Positions 44,177 through 52,439 of a DNA stretch of 64,000 nucleotides are shown here, piece after piece. Position numbers and translations under genes: made by a program. How positions within the stretch are numbered: the stretch's first letter is position 1; each line of letters opens with the position of its first letter. This DNA is from Verrucomicrobiota bacterium. GTDB taxonomy: Bacteria; Verrucomicrobiota; Verrucomicrobiia; Verrucomicrobiales; DEV007. The notes below the pieces were generated by a model, which was not told the origin of the DNA, ran no database searches, and worked only from the letters and a program-made list of their open reading frames with translations. Location: the NCBI GenBank assembly GCA_018970725.1, contig JAGWVU010000009.1, positions 1 through 64,000 on the forward strand, read 5' to 3'.

Positions 44177-45541
44177 ATGATCCGTTTCACCAGCCTCGCC
44201 GCCGGAAAGGAAATCGGCGCCCATGCCTATCTTCTGGAGTTTGATTCCCTTCGCGTCGTCCTCGACGCCGGAACGCACCCGAAACGGGACGGCCTGGCCT
44301 CCCTGCCCCGCCTCGGGGATCTGCCGTTCGGCTCCGTCGATGCCATCCTGCTGAGCCACGCCCACCTCGATCACTCGGGCGCCCTTCCCGTGATGGCGCG
44401 CGAGCATCCCGGGGCCCGCATCCTCATGTCCGAGGCCACCCGCGTCCTCTCGGATGCCCTGCTCCACAACTCGGTCAATGTGATGACCTCCCAGCGCGAT
44501 GAACTGCGGCTGGCGGAGTATCCGCTCTACACCCACCGGGAGCTGGAACGACTCTATCCACGCTGGGAGACCGCTCCCATGCGCTCCCCCTTCCCGGTCA
44601 CCGACGGGGCCGATGTGCGCTGCGAGTTCTTCGAGGCCGGTCACATTCTGGGGGCGTCGGCGATTCTGCTGGAGCGTCAGGGCCATCGCATCCTCTACAC
44701 CGGGGACATCCACTTTGAGGAACAGTCCGTGACCCGCGGGGCCGCGCTGCCCACCTCGGGGGTGGACACGGTCATCGTGGAGACCACCCGTGGCAACGTG
44801 GCCCGGGACCCGGACTATACCCGGGAACGGGAGATGGATCGCCTCGCCGGTCATATCAACGAAGTCATCAAGCGCGGCGGCTCGGTCCTCGCCCCCGTCT
44901 TCGCCATGGGCAAGACGCAGGAACTCCTCGTCATGCTCCATGACTTGAAACAACGGGGGGAAATTCCCGACTCCCCGATCCACATCGGCGGGCTCGGCAC
45001 CAAGATGACCCGGCTTTACGACATGCTCGGCGGCCGCCCCTCCCGGCTGCGCCCGAACATGCGCATCCTCGAGGAAGTCCGCATCGTGATCTCCTCTTCC
45101 AAAAAACGGGCTGGCCAGATGGAATACCATCCCCGCTGCATCTATGCCCTCTCCAGCGGCATGATGAGCCCCAAAACCGTCTCCAACATCTTTGCCCGGC
45201 AAATCCTCGAGAACGAGCGCTGCGGCCTCTTCTTCGTCGGTTACGCCGATCCGGAATCCCCGGCCGGACGGATCCTCGCGACCGATCCCGGACAACCGGT
45301 GCAACTCGACCCCGAAGACCGGCCCCGGGCCCTGCGTTGCGAGGTCCAGAAGTTCGATTTCAGCGGCCATGCCACCCGGGAATCCATCCTCTCCTACCTC
45401 GAAACGCTGCAACCGTCCACCGTCATCCTTGTGCACGGGGACGAAGCCGCTCTCGCTTGGTTCGGGCAGAACCTTCCCGCCAAGCTCCCCAAGGCCCGCA
45501 TCGTGGTGCCCGAGCCCGGGACGGCTTACGACCTGCTCTGA
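44177..45541 (+). CDS. Metallo-beta-lactamase/beta-CASP RNA-processing nuclease
   Basis: 454-residue MBL-fold protein with HxHxDH (SHAHLDHSG), GHILGA, TGDIHFEE, the VETT motif after the second metal region, and a beta-CASP/RMMBL C-terminus (LSSGMMSPKTV; DFSGHATRESI; LVHGDEAAL). These match bacterial homologues of CPSF73/Ysh1-type RNA-processing exo/endonucleases. The ATG at 44177 follows a 177-bp gap with no recognised feature; the frame is open to a TTG at 44018 with an unconvincing Arg/Pro-rich extension. The gene ends 10 bp from the convergent TraB-like gene. Confidence 0.88.
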   Translation: MIRFTSLAAGKEIGAHAYLLEFDSLRVVLDAGTHPKRDGLASLPRLGDLPFGSVDAILLSHAHLDHSGALPVMAREHPGARILMSEATRVLSDALLHNSVNVMTSQRDELRLAEYPLYTHRELERLYPRWETAPMRSPFPVTDGADVRCEFFEAGHILGASAILLERQGHRILYTGDIHFEEQSVTRGAALPTSGVDTVIVETTRGNVARDPDYTREREMDRLAGHINEVIKRGGSVLAPVFAMGKTQELLVMLHDLKQRGEIPDSPIHIGGLGTKMTRLYDMLGGRPSRLRPNMRILEEVRIVISSSKKRAGQMEYHPRCIYALSSGMMSPKTVSNIFARQILENERCGLFFVGYADPESPAGRILATDPGQPVQLDPEDRPRALRCEVQKFDFSGHATRESILSYLETLQPSTVILVHGDEAALAWFGQNLPAKLPKARIVVPEPGTAYDLL

Positions 45542-45551
45542 GAAAAACGCC

Positions 45552-46451
45552 TCACTCCGGAGTCCAGCGCACCGGGCGATGCCCCTTCGCCTCCAACAGC
45601 GCGATCACGCTTTTCTCCCCCACCAGGTGCCCGGCCCCGACGATAAACAGCGTGTTCCCGCCTCCGGATTTCCCCAGCGCTTTTTCGATTTCCGGAATCC
45701 AGGCCTCGTTCCGGTCATAAAGTAACCGCTTCACCAGGCCGGCATCCTGCGGTTCAAAATTGCGGTTCAGTTCCTCCGCCAGTTTCACGCCATCCCCGGC
45801 ACGCCACGCCCGGATCATCGCTTCCAAGGTCTTGGCGCTTTCCTCCACGTCATCCAGCGTGACCCGGAGCATCCGCTCTTGTTCCGCCCGGCTCATGCCG
45901 TTGAACAAATCCATCTGGAACTCCACGGTCTCCAAGGCCGCCACCGGTTTCCCATCCTCCCGCGCCAGGCGCTCGAACAGCGCTTCCACCCCGAACTGCG
46001 GCTGCGCGCCCATCCGCATCGCCTCCACGTTCGTGATGGTCAGGACCAACATCCCGGGACGGAAAGTCCGCAACCGTTCCAAGGGCAAGCCCCGCTCCTC
46101 CGAATAGATCTGGAGATCCTGCATCGTCTCCGGCGTGAGCCAGTCCTCCAACTTCTCCCCTTGGGGCAACATCCCCCGGCGCAACGCGGTCGCCTGCCCT
46201 TCGGGACTTTTCATCGTCTCCAGATCCACCTCGAAATAGACCCGGTCACACTCCCGGTAAACCTTCTCATAAACCGGAGGCAGCGGGTGATCCTGTTCCC
46301 GCAGCAAGTGGATCGACCCGGCCAAATACACCACGGTGCCGGGGCCTTCCAAGCGCCAAACACATCCCTTGTCCACCGCCAACGCCGCCTCCGCCGCGAC
46401 GAAGGCAAGGACCAGGGAAGAGCAGAGCGCGAGCGGAGCGGGGCGGTTCAT
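45552..46451 (-). CDS. TraB/GumN family protein, exported
   Basis: 299 residues with a signal peptide (NRPAPLALCSSLVLAFVAA). The family motifs are the N-terminal GxxH in YLAGSIHLLRE (residues about 42-50) and the C-terminal GAGHLVGEKSVIALLEAKG (about 274-292). TraB/GumN (Tiki-like) proteins are predicted metalloproteases; the bacterial role is poorly known. Convergent with the beta-CASP gene and divergent from the outer-membrane gene across a 97-bp AT-rich region. Confidence 0.9.
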   Translation of the reverse strand: MNRPAPLALCSSLVLAFVAAEAALAVDKGCVWRLEGPGTVVYLAGSIHLLREQDHPLPPVYEKVYRECDRVYFEVDLETMKSPEGQATALRRGMLPQGEKLEDWLTPETMQDLQIYSEERGLPLERLRTFRPGMLVLTITNVEAMRMGAQPQFGVEALFERLAREDGKPVAALETVEFQMDLFNGMSRAEQERMLRVTLDDVEESAKTLEAMIRAWRAGDGVKLAEELNRNFEPQDAGLVKRLLYDRNEAWIPEIEKALGKSGGGNTLFIVGAGHLVGEKSVIALLEAKGHRPVRWTPE

Positions 46452-46505
46452 GGGGGCAAGATCACCGCAAAAATCCCGGGCGCAAAGATTCTTGCAACTA
46501 TTACT

Positions 46506-46523
46506 ATTGATTTAAATATCAAT
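46506..46523. promoter_or_regulatory. AT-rich inverted repeat ATTGAT-N6-ATCAAT
   Basis: Perfect 6-bp arms (46506-46511 and 46518-46523) flank TTAAAT in the AT-rich segment before the ATG at 46549. TATTAA (46527-46532) just downstream could be a -10. It has an ATATCAAT 8-mer in common with the repeat at 5445-5460. An operator or promoter role is inferred from position and symmetry only. Confidence 0.4.
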
Positions 46524-46548
46524 GTGTATTAAATAATTTCACCACATC

Positions 46549-47763
46549 ATGCGTAGTCCTTTCGCCCAACCGCTCACCACCGCGATCCTCATTGCCGGTC
46601 TCACCACACCGCCCCTGGCCACCAGCGCCGATTTCAGCCCGCTCGACTTCGATTGCGGGATCGGCAAAGCGGTGATCATCGAGGAAACGCCGCTCTGGTC
46701 TTTCAGTGGCGGCGCGACGGTCCGTTCCATCAATGCCTCCTTCTCCAGCGCCACGCCGGATTTCAATCGCCAGACGGGCCACGGCGATCCCGGCCTTTAC
46801 AACCGGCACGGAAGGGTCACCTACAAGGATGGATATGTCGAAGCGCATCCCCACGCTCCGTGGAGCGGGGACTCGGCCGGAGGTTACGTCAACTCGGCCA
46901 GCCAGATCCGGGTCCATCCCTTGGGCGAGTTCGCACCCGACACCGCGGGCGATCCCTTGCGGAACTACGTGGTCGACTTCCATAGCGACGAATTCGACTA
47001 CTCCGATCTCCAAGGCATTTCCGCCAACAACTCCGACTCGGACAACGGCGTCGGGCCCTACCTGCAGATGGGACGGCGCCTGGAGCGGTTCTCCGCTTTC
47101 CAAGTGAACCTGACCGCCGGATGGAGTTTCCTGAGCACCGACCACTCCACCGGAGCCCGCCCGGTGGCCCGGATCACGGAAAACCGGACCGATCACACCT
47201 ACAGCTACGACTACATCGCGGATGCCACTTTGCCGGCACTGATCCCCGGCCTGGTCGCCTCGACCGACCACCTCTTCATCTACAACCCTTTGACCGCCTA
47301 CTCGGGTCTGGTCAGCAACCGCAACGCTCCCTCGCAGCAAAGCGTCACCACCAGCACTCTCTTCACGGCCTACAACACTTCCAACCTCAACGTGAATCTC
47401 AACGAGGTCCCCATCGGGATGGAAGTCGGTCGCAAAGCCGGCCCGGTCGACCTCCTCCTCACCGGCGGCCTCACCCTGAACGTGGTGGACTACGAACTGG
47501 AAAACCGCTTCGACTGGGTCGCCGCCGGTTCCTCCTCCCCGATCGCTTCCCAAGTGGCGCGCGATTCCGGAACGCCGCTCAAGGTCGGTCTCTACGGCGG
47601 TGTGGTCGCCCGTTGCAATCTCTCCAAGGATGGCCGCCTCTTCCTCGAATCGAGCGGCACCTACCGCTGGGTCGACCCGGTCCACGCCTCCGCCGGACTG
47701 GCCTCGGTCGAGATCGACCCCTCCTCCTTCCAGGGCCGGCTCGGCATCGGCATCCGGTTCTGA
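46549..47763 (+). CDS. Outer-membrane beta-barrel protein, unknown function
   Basis: 404 residues: a signal peptide (residues about 1-26, FAQPLTTAILIAGLTTPPLATS) and alternating hydrophobic/polar beta-strands to the C-terminus, which ends LGIGIRF with the terminal Phe typical of barrels inserted by BamA. No known porin family recognised. Its region at 47-160 (HGRVTYKDGYVEAHP; SGGYVNSASQIR written as GGYVNSASQIR) lacks known ligand motifs. An AT-rich promoter region with an inverted repeat precedes it. It shares no operon with the following argA (54 bp gap, ATG without Shine-Dalgarno). Confidence 0.78.
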   Translation: MRSPFAQPLTTAILIAGLTTPPLATSADFSPLDFDCGIGKAVIIEETPLWSFSGGATVRSINASFSSATPDFNRQTGHGDPGLYNRHGRVTYKDGYVEAHPHAPWSGDSAGGYVNSASQIRVHPLGEFAPDTAGDPLRNYVVDFHSDEFDYSDLQGISANNSDSDNGVGPYLQMGRRLERFSAFQVNLTAGWSFLSTDHSTGARPVARITENRTDHTYSYDYIADATLPALIPGLVASTDHLFIYNPLTAYSGLVSNRNAPSQQSVTTSTLFTAYNTSNLNVNLNEVPIGMEVGRKAGPVDLLLTGGLTLNVVDYELENRFDWVAAGSSSPIASQVARDSGTPLKVGLYGGVVARCNLSKDGRLFLESSGTYRWVDPVHASAGLASVEIDPSSFQGRLGIGIRF

Positions 47764-47817
47764 ACCCCTCCGGTTGCAAGCGGGGGTGATGGATTTAGGT
47801 TCCTCACCCCCACCCCG

Positions 47818-49107
47818 ATGAAATTCGCCGATCTGCGCACCATCCTCCGTTACGTCCCTCAATTCCAGGGACGCACCTTCATCGTGGTGATCGATGGCGG
47901 CGTCATCGCCTCGGACAACCTCTCCAACGTCCTCCTCGACCTCGCGGCCCTGCGCTCCCTCGGGATCAGGGTCGTCCTCATTTTCGACGCCAGCCCCCAG
48001 GTCCAGACTCTGGCCAAGGCGCGCCGGGTCAAGCCGACCAGCACCGGAGGGGAAGGCCCCACGGACAAGGAAACCCTCGAGATCACGATCGATGCGGTCG
48101 GGCGCACCGCCAACCGCCTCGTGCAGCAGCTCACCGTCCTCGGGGTCCGCACCGCCGCCGCCGCCAACATGCTCACCGTCCGCAAGGCCGGCATTCTGGG
48201 CGGCGTGGACCAGCAGTTGACCGGCCGGGTCCAGGCCGTCGATACCGCCAGCCTCCAAACCCTACTCTCGGAGAACATCCTGCCCGTCGTGGCGCCGCTC
48301 GGCTACGACCGCAAGGGACAGACCCTGGCGCTCGACGCGGACTGGATCGCCGCCGAGGTCGGGATCGCCCTCCGCGTGCCCAAACTGATTTATGTGGCCG
48401 GCCCGGGACAAATCCCCTTCCCCGACGGCCCTTCCAGCCAGTATTCAGTCCGCGCCCTCCGGGAAGAACTGGCCCGCCGGGAGGACATGGCCCCCGGGGC
48501 CCGGATCAAGCTGCTGTGTGCGATGAGAGCCTGCGAGGAAGGCGTGGCCCGGGTCCACATCGTCCCCGGGCTGGAAGACGAAGCCATCCTCGCGGAACTG
48601 TTCAGCACCGAGGGGATCGGCACCATGGTGCACGTGGACGCCTACGAGACCCTGCGCCCCGCCGCCCTCGGGGATCTCGAGAGGATGGTGCAACTCTCCC
48701 GGCGCGCCGTCGAGGAGGGCCAGCTGTTGCCCCGCAGCCGGGAGGAAATCCTCGACCGGCTCGACGACTACTGCGTGGTGGAGATGGACCACAATCTGGT
48801 CGGGATGGTGGCCGCCCATCTCCACCCGGAAGAAGGCTGCGCGGAAGTGGCCTGCCTCCACGTCCGCCCGACCCACGTCGGCCGCGGCTACGGCCGGGCC
48901 ATGATGCGCTGGGTCGAGGACCGCGCCCGGGCCGCCGGCATCTTCCATCTCTTCGGTTACACCACCCAGGCGTCGGACTACTTCATCGACCGCTGCGGGT
49001 TCGAGGAAACCTCCGATTCCAGCTGGGTCCCCCGGGAGCGGCTCGCCAAAGCGATCCAGAGCGCCCGGAACTCACGCCTCGTCCACAAACAGTTGGCCGG
49101 AGCCTGA
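47818..49107 (+). CDS. argA: N-acetylglutamate synthase (amino-acid kinase + GNAT)
   Basis: 429 residues: an N-terminal amino-acid-kinase-like domain (residues about 20-280; VVIDGGVIA, VVLIFDASPQ, VAPLGYD) and a C-terminal GNAT acetyltransferase domain (about 285-425; CLHVRPTHVGRGYGRAMMRWVEDRA contains the acetyl-CoA loop). This is the ArgA-type layout, catalysing the first step of arginine biosynthesis from glutamate and acetyl-CoA. The kinase-like domain normally gives arginine feedback inhibition. The ATG at 47818 lacks an SD motif. It closes the core block before the accessory cassette. Confidence 0.92.
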   Translation: MKFADLRTILRYVPQFQGRTFIVVIDGGVIASDNLSNVLLDLAALRSLGIRVVLIFDASPQVQTLAKARRVKPTSTGGEGPTDKETLEITIDAVGRTANRLVQQLTVLGVRTAAAANMLTVRKAGILGGVDQQLTGRVQAVDTASLQTLLSENILPVVAPLGYDRKGQTLALDADWIAAEVGIALRVPKLIYVAGPGQIPFPDGPSSQYSVRALREELARREDMAPGARIKLLCAMRACEEGVARVHIVPGLEDEAILAELFSTEGIGTMVHVDAYETLRPAALGDLERMVQLSRRAVEEGQLLPRSREEILDRLDDYCVVEMDHNLVGMVAAHLHPEEGCAEVACLHVRPTHVGRGYGRAMMRWVEDRARAAGIFHLFGYTTQASDYFIDRCGFEETSDSSWVPRERLAKAIQSARNSRLVHKQLAGA

Positions 49108-49133
49108 GAGCCAACGGTCCTCCCGCGACCGGC

Positions 49134-49439
49134 TCAGCTCATGGCCTCGGCCAGCTCGGCCTCGCGGATGATTTCCCCCGCTCCGGTTCCCTCTGCGCAG
49201 AGCGGTCTGAATCTGGAGTGATGGAAGGCCACCTCGCAATTCTTTCCGAAAGAAGGATTGACGATTTCCACGAGGAGGAATCCCAGGCCGACAACTCCCG
49301 TCAATCCGTTGGGGAGTTCGCCCATCCACCGGATGGTGTAGGTCTCTCCCTCCACGGGAACATGATCGCCCCATTCGTAAAAATGAGCGGGGAACTTCCC
49401 GTTCACGCAGACCACTTTTTGCCCGACGAACCAGTCCAT
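49134..49439 (-). CDS. Small phage-type hypothetical protein
   Basis: 101 residues from the ATG at 49439 (MDWFVGQKVVCVNGKFP). It resembles small proteins found in phages and rhizobial/proteobacterial accessory regions, with GQKVVCVN near the N-terminus, YTIR, GFLLVEIVNP and a SRFRPL motif near the C-terminus. No function known. The frame is open 14 codons further upstream. It lies between argA and the divergent ParA-like gene, which suggests an insertion site, but no repeats flanking it were recognised. Confidence 0.65.
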   Translation of the reverse strand: MDWFVGQKVVCVNGKFPAHFYEWGDHVPVEGETYTIRWMGELPNGLTGVVGLGFLLVEIVNPSFGKNCEVAFHHSRFRPLCAEGTGAGEIIREAELAEAMS

Positions 49440-49519
49440 GGACACACTCCTTGGACAGACTACCTCGTTCCTCTTTCCCAAGGAACCAAAAAAATCTTCA
49501 CCACGATGATTCCCTTACG

Positions 49520-49528
49520 TGATATGTT
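49520..49528 (+). promoter_or_regulatory. Candidate extended -10 promoter for the ParA cassette
   Basis: TGATATGTT (TGn plus TATGTT) lies 23 bases before the ParA ATG at 49552, a fitting distance for a short leader. A -35 is not evident in the expected place. Position is the main support. Confidence 0.3.
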
Positions 49529-49551
49529 GCAGCTTCTCCGTTCCGTCCTTC

Positions 49552-50442
49552 ATGAGCGCCGCGATCACCTGCTTTGCCAACATCAAGGGCGGGGTTGGGA
49601 AAACCACCTTGGTCATCAACGTCGCCCACACCCTGGCCACTGAATTGGGGCAGCGCGTTCTCGTGGTGGACATGGATCCCCAGATCAACGCGACCACGGC
49701 GCTGCTTCCCTTCGAGATAACGCAGGGACTCCGGGAAGAAAATGGGTCGGTCTATCAGATCTTCACCCGGGCCACCGGCTTTCGTGGAATGGACAGAAGG
49801 CTTTTCCAATCCGTCGAAGTGAAACCCGTTCCCACCGGGAAAGGATTCGACCTGATCCTCGGCGCCTTGGATCTCGCGTTTCTCGAATTGCGACTTCCGC
49901 AAGCAGCCCCGCCCCTCGATTTCAAAGCTTTGGGGGAAAAACTGCAGACCGCGGGATGGCTGGAGCAATATGACCACATCCTGATCGACACACCTCCCAC
50001 CCCTTCCTTCTACCTGATCGCATCCCTCAAGGCCGCCTCCCACTTCGTGATCCCAACCCGATACGACCACTTGTCCGTCCAAGGAGTCGGTCTTCTCGCT
50101 CGCGTTTACGAAACCCTGCGCGCCCATCAAGACTACGCCATCACCGCCCAATCGCTCGGCGTGGTCATCACCCTGATCCAGAACCCGGCCCAGCGCGCGG
50201 AGGGGCTGAAAATGTTGGAAGATGTCGGACGGGGCATCGACTTGGGGGATGATTTCTTCAAGCCGTTTGATGGTTACCTGCCGCTCTGTGCTGACGTCGG
50301 CAGGGCGCAGCCAAAGCACCGGCTCATCGGAGAATTGCCGGGGCGCGGCAATGTCAAGGCAGCCCAGGTGGAGATGCGGAAGATCACCAGCGAACTGTCC
50401 CGCAGACTGAAACTTTCCCAACAGGCCCCGCCGTCGGCATGA
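49552..50442 (+). CDS. ParA-family ATPase
   Basis: 296 residues with a deviant Walker A (KGGVGKTT, residues 12-19), the DMDPQINATT segment (40-49) and ILIDTPPTP (Walker B region), all ParA/MinD-type ATPase features. Typical ParA proteins segregate plasmids, chromosomes or protein clusters with a partner. No ParB, parS or plasmid genes are nearby. The next gene overlaps its stop by 4 bases (ATGA), so the partner is likely the 150-residue protein. The ATG at 49552 gives the conserved N-terminus MSAAITCFANIKGGVGK; the upstream codons do not look conserved. Confidence 0.9.
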   Translation: MSAAITCFANIKGGVGKTTLVINVAHTLATELGQRVLVVDMDPQINATTALLPFEITQGLREENGSVYQIFTRATGFRGMDRRLFQSVEVKPVPTGKGFDLILGALDLAFLELRLPQAAPPLDFKALGEKLQTAGWLEQYDHILIDTPPTPSFYLIASLKAASHFVIPTRYDHLSVQGVGLLARVYETLRAHQDYAITAQSLGVVITLIQNPAQRAEGLKMLEDVGRGIDLGDDFFKPFDGYLPLCADVGRAQPKHRLIGELPGRGNVKAAQVEMRKITSELSRRLKLSQQAPPSA

Positions 50443-50891
50443 ACAAACCGGACCCAGCCATCCACGCGGCCAAGGAGTTGAGCCTCCTGCTCCGCTGTTA
50501 TCCCGAAGTTTCCCTCGAAGCGCTGGGAACCGCGTTGCAGTCGACGAACCCGCCCCCGGCGCCCTCCGGAGACTCCTGGGAGCACCAAGTTGCTGCGATT
50601 CGCGCCTGTGCCGCCGCCTTCGGAAACAAGCGGTTCTTCGCGTCCAAGCAGGCAGCCCTCGCGATTCTTTCCGAGGAATTGGGGATTCCCGGGCACTGGA
50701 CCCGTCCGGCCTGGAGCCAGATGCCGGAAATCGCCGCGGCAGCCCTGCTGCGCCATGGGCCGGCCAAGGCCGAGGAACTGATGCGGCGCTACCATCTCAC
50801 GCCCGCCGCCCCCCCGCCCGGCCGCCGGAAACCCAAGCTCCACGAAACCGTGGCCGCCACCATCGGCATCTTCAAAGCCAACCACACCTGA
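50439..50891 (+). CDS. Hypothetical protein in ParA cassette
   Basis: 150 residues, largely helical and acidic to basic, with an N-terminal AAKELSLLLRCYPEVS and C-terminal HETVAATIGIFKANHT. No motif recognised and no signal peptide. Its start codon overlaps the ParA stop (ATGA) and its stop is followed one base later by the next ORF, so all three genes should be co-translated. A ParA partner or adapter is the natural guess. Confidence 0.8.
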   Translation: MNKPDPAIHAAKELSLLLRCYPEVSLEALGTALQSTNPPPAPSGDSWEHQVAAIRACAAAFGNKRFFASKQAALAILSEELGIPGHWTRPAWSQMPEIAAAALLRHGPAKAEELMRRYHLTPAAPPPGRRKPKLHETVAATIGIFKANHT

Positions 50892-50892
50892 C

Positions 50893-51603
50893 ATGTTCCA
50901 AGGAGAAGATCATTGGCCCTGCCTTGAGGATTTCGCGAAGCGATTCAGCCTGGTGGTGGAGACCGGAAACCCGCAAATCCGCGAGCTTTTCGAGCCCTCT
51001 GTGGCCTTCGCCTCGAGCCTTCTGGAGATGGTGGCGGAGTTGCACGCCCAAGGGGACTCGCTCAACGACTTCGACAAAGACAATGCCTGCAAAAACCTCC
51101 TCCGCGCGGCCCAGCATCTTCTGGAGGCCACGATCATCGCGGTCAGCGGCATGTATATGAGCAGCAGCGTCGTCTACCGGGTCAGCATCGAGTCTCTTTT
51201 TCAGGCCACTTACACCCTCGATGAAATCAAGCGCCAACTCGGCCCGAACCAGACTTCCAACCGCCGTCGAATCTCGATGGCGGACTATCGCAAAATCCTG
51301 AGCCGCAACCCCGCCTTCAAACCAGACGCACAGCACCTTCACCAGGTCTATGGGAGGCTGTCAAAAATCGCTCATGGCGAAAGCAAGGATTTCCATCTCC
51401 TGACGCAGCACCTGCATTCCATCCCACGCTTCGCCCCCGGGGAAGCCTCCAAGTTGAGCGCCACCATGATCCGGGGCAACGCAGCCGCCGGCGGACTCAT
51501 CCGGGGGCGCTTCGACTCTCTCTTCAAGGTCGCAAACGTGCACCGCACCGCCACCTTCGACCGCTGCGTGGCCGGGTTGCGGTCGCGGATCCCGCCCCGC
51601 TGA
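50893..51603 (+). CDS. Helical protein with HEPN-like R-x5-H motif
   Basis: 236 residues, mainly alpha-helical, with a short N-terminal region (residues 1-60) and a helix-rich core. YGRLSKIAHGESKDFHLL has an Arg and His separated by five residues, within the R-x4-6-H spacing of HEPN RNases, and is the pattern of large helical toxin/defence-associated families with a LS...HG motif. The match is by eye and could be fortuitous. It is the third member of the coupled ParA cassette and is followed 4 bases later by a convergent gene. Confidence 0.7.
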   Translation: MFQGEDHWPCLEDFAKRFSLVVETGNPQIRELFEPSVAFASSLLEMVAELHAQGDSLNDFDKDNACKNLLRAAQHLLEATIIAVSGMYMSSSVVYRVSIESLFQATYTLDEIKRQLGPNQTSNRRRISMADYRKILSRNPAFKPDAQHLHQVYGRLSKIAHGESKDFHLLTQHLHSIPRFAPGEASKLSATMIRGNAAAGGLIRGRFDSLFKVANVHRTATFDRCVAGLRSRIPPR

Positions 51604-51607
51604 TTTC

Positions 51608-52312
51608 TTACTTCTTTTTCTTCGCCGCGGAAGCCGCCGGTTTCGGAACCTTCTCCCCGGGTTTCGGCAGGGTCGCTTTGACCGTCTCCCATTCCGGATT
51701 CAGGGTGGCGGCGCGAATCGTGAAATTGCGCCACTGGATCGATTGGCCGGCAGCGGTAAAGCCCGGCGCCATCTTCGCCTTGGTGAACAACGGATCGCTC
51801 CCCCACGCCACCAGATCGTCCACCTGCCCCAGCAGGGTATCCCCCACCATTTCGAGGCGGACCTTGTGCCAAGTGCCCGGCTCGAACTTGGCGGGAAAAA
51901 CCGCGAAGGTGACCGCTTTGTCCGGCCCGGCGTGGTCGTTGTCATCCCGGCGGATCGTCACCAGATTCGGCGTGATCGCGATCCGCGCCATGTGATCCTT
52001 CTCCGCGTTGATGCTCAGGGTCGTCGACTTCGCCCCGGAGAAACAGAATTCCGCCTCGATCACAAAGTCGGTGAGCTTTTGGCTGAGCCGGATCACCGCG
52101 CCGTGCTTGTCCTCCGGCAATTCCGAACCGCGCCACGAGCCGTCGACCATTTCCCACTTCCCTTTGGCCGCCTTCCATTCCGTTCCGGGAGCCGCCGAGA
52201 GTTTGTTTTCGTAGAGGAGCTTGCCGGGAATGGCCAGCTTCGCTTCATCCGCCGCCAACGGGGAAACGAACACGGCAAAGGCAAGGAAACCGGGGGATGC
52301 GAGGAATTTCAT
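51608..52312 (-). CDS. DUF1080-like (3-keto-disaccharide hydrolase type) secreted protein
   Basis: 234 residues with a signal peptide (KFLASPGFLAFAVFVSPLAA). The rest is a concanavalin-like beta-sandwich as in DUF1080: WKAAKGKWEMVDGSWRGSEL, DFVIEAEFCFSG, GTWHKVRLEMVGDTLLGQVDDL and a closing FTIRAATLNPEWE. Many members occur in Verrucomicrobiota/Planctomycetota, some as glycoside hydrolases. The Lys-rich tail (KKKK end) is unusual. It is convergent with the ParA cassette and not adjoining other hydrolases. Confidence 0.85.
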   Translation of the reverse strand: MKFLASPGFLAFAVFVSPLAADEAKLAIPGKLLYENKLSAAPGTEWKAAKGKWEMVDGSWRGSELPEDKHGAVIRLSQKLTDFVIEAEFCFSGAKSTTLSINAEKDHMARIAITPNLVTIRRDDNDHAGPDKAVTFAVFPAKFEPGTWHKVRLEMVGDTLLGQVDDLVAWGSDPLFTKAKMAPGFTAAGQSIQWRNFTIRAATLNPEWETVKATLPKPGEKVPKPAASAAKKKK

Positions 52313-52393
52313 GGGATGCGATGCAAAGGATTTCCGGCAAAACCCGCAGGCGCGGCAAAAGTTGCGAAAATCGGAAATCGGAAAATTTCCCTT

Positions 52394-52418
52394 GAATGTT
52401 TAAAGAATATTAACATTC
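52394..52418. promoter_or_regulatory. AT-rich inverted repeat GAATGTT-N11-AACATTC
   Basis: Perfect 7-bp arms (52394-52400 and 52412-52418) lie in an AT-rich stretch 22 bases before the ATG at 52440. A GAAATTTC palindrome at 52428-52435 adds to the symmetry. Operator-like by shape; no regulator recognised. Confidence 0.4.
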
Positions 52419-52439
52419 TGGAATTACGAAATTTCGCAC

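Noticed and set aside
46519-48258. 579-residue minus-strand open frame
   Set aside because: Opposite the outer-membrane gene and argA, both with convincing motifs.
49134-51603. Integrated plasmid or prophage
   Set aside because: No replication, integrase, capsid or attachment-site evidence; only one phage-type small gene and a ParA.
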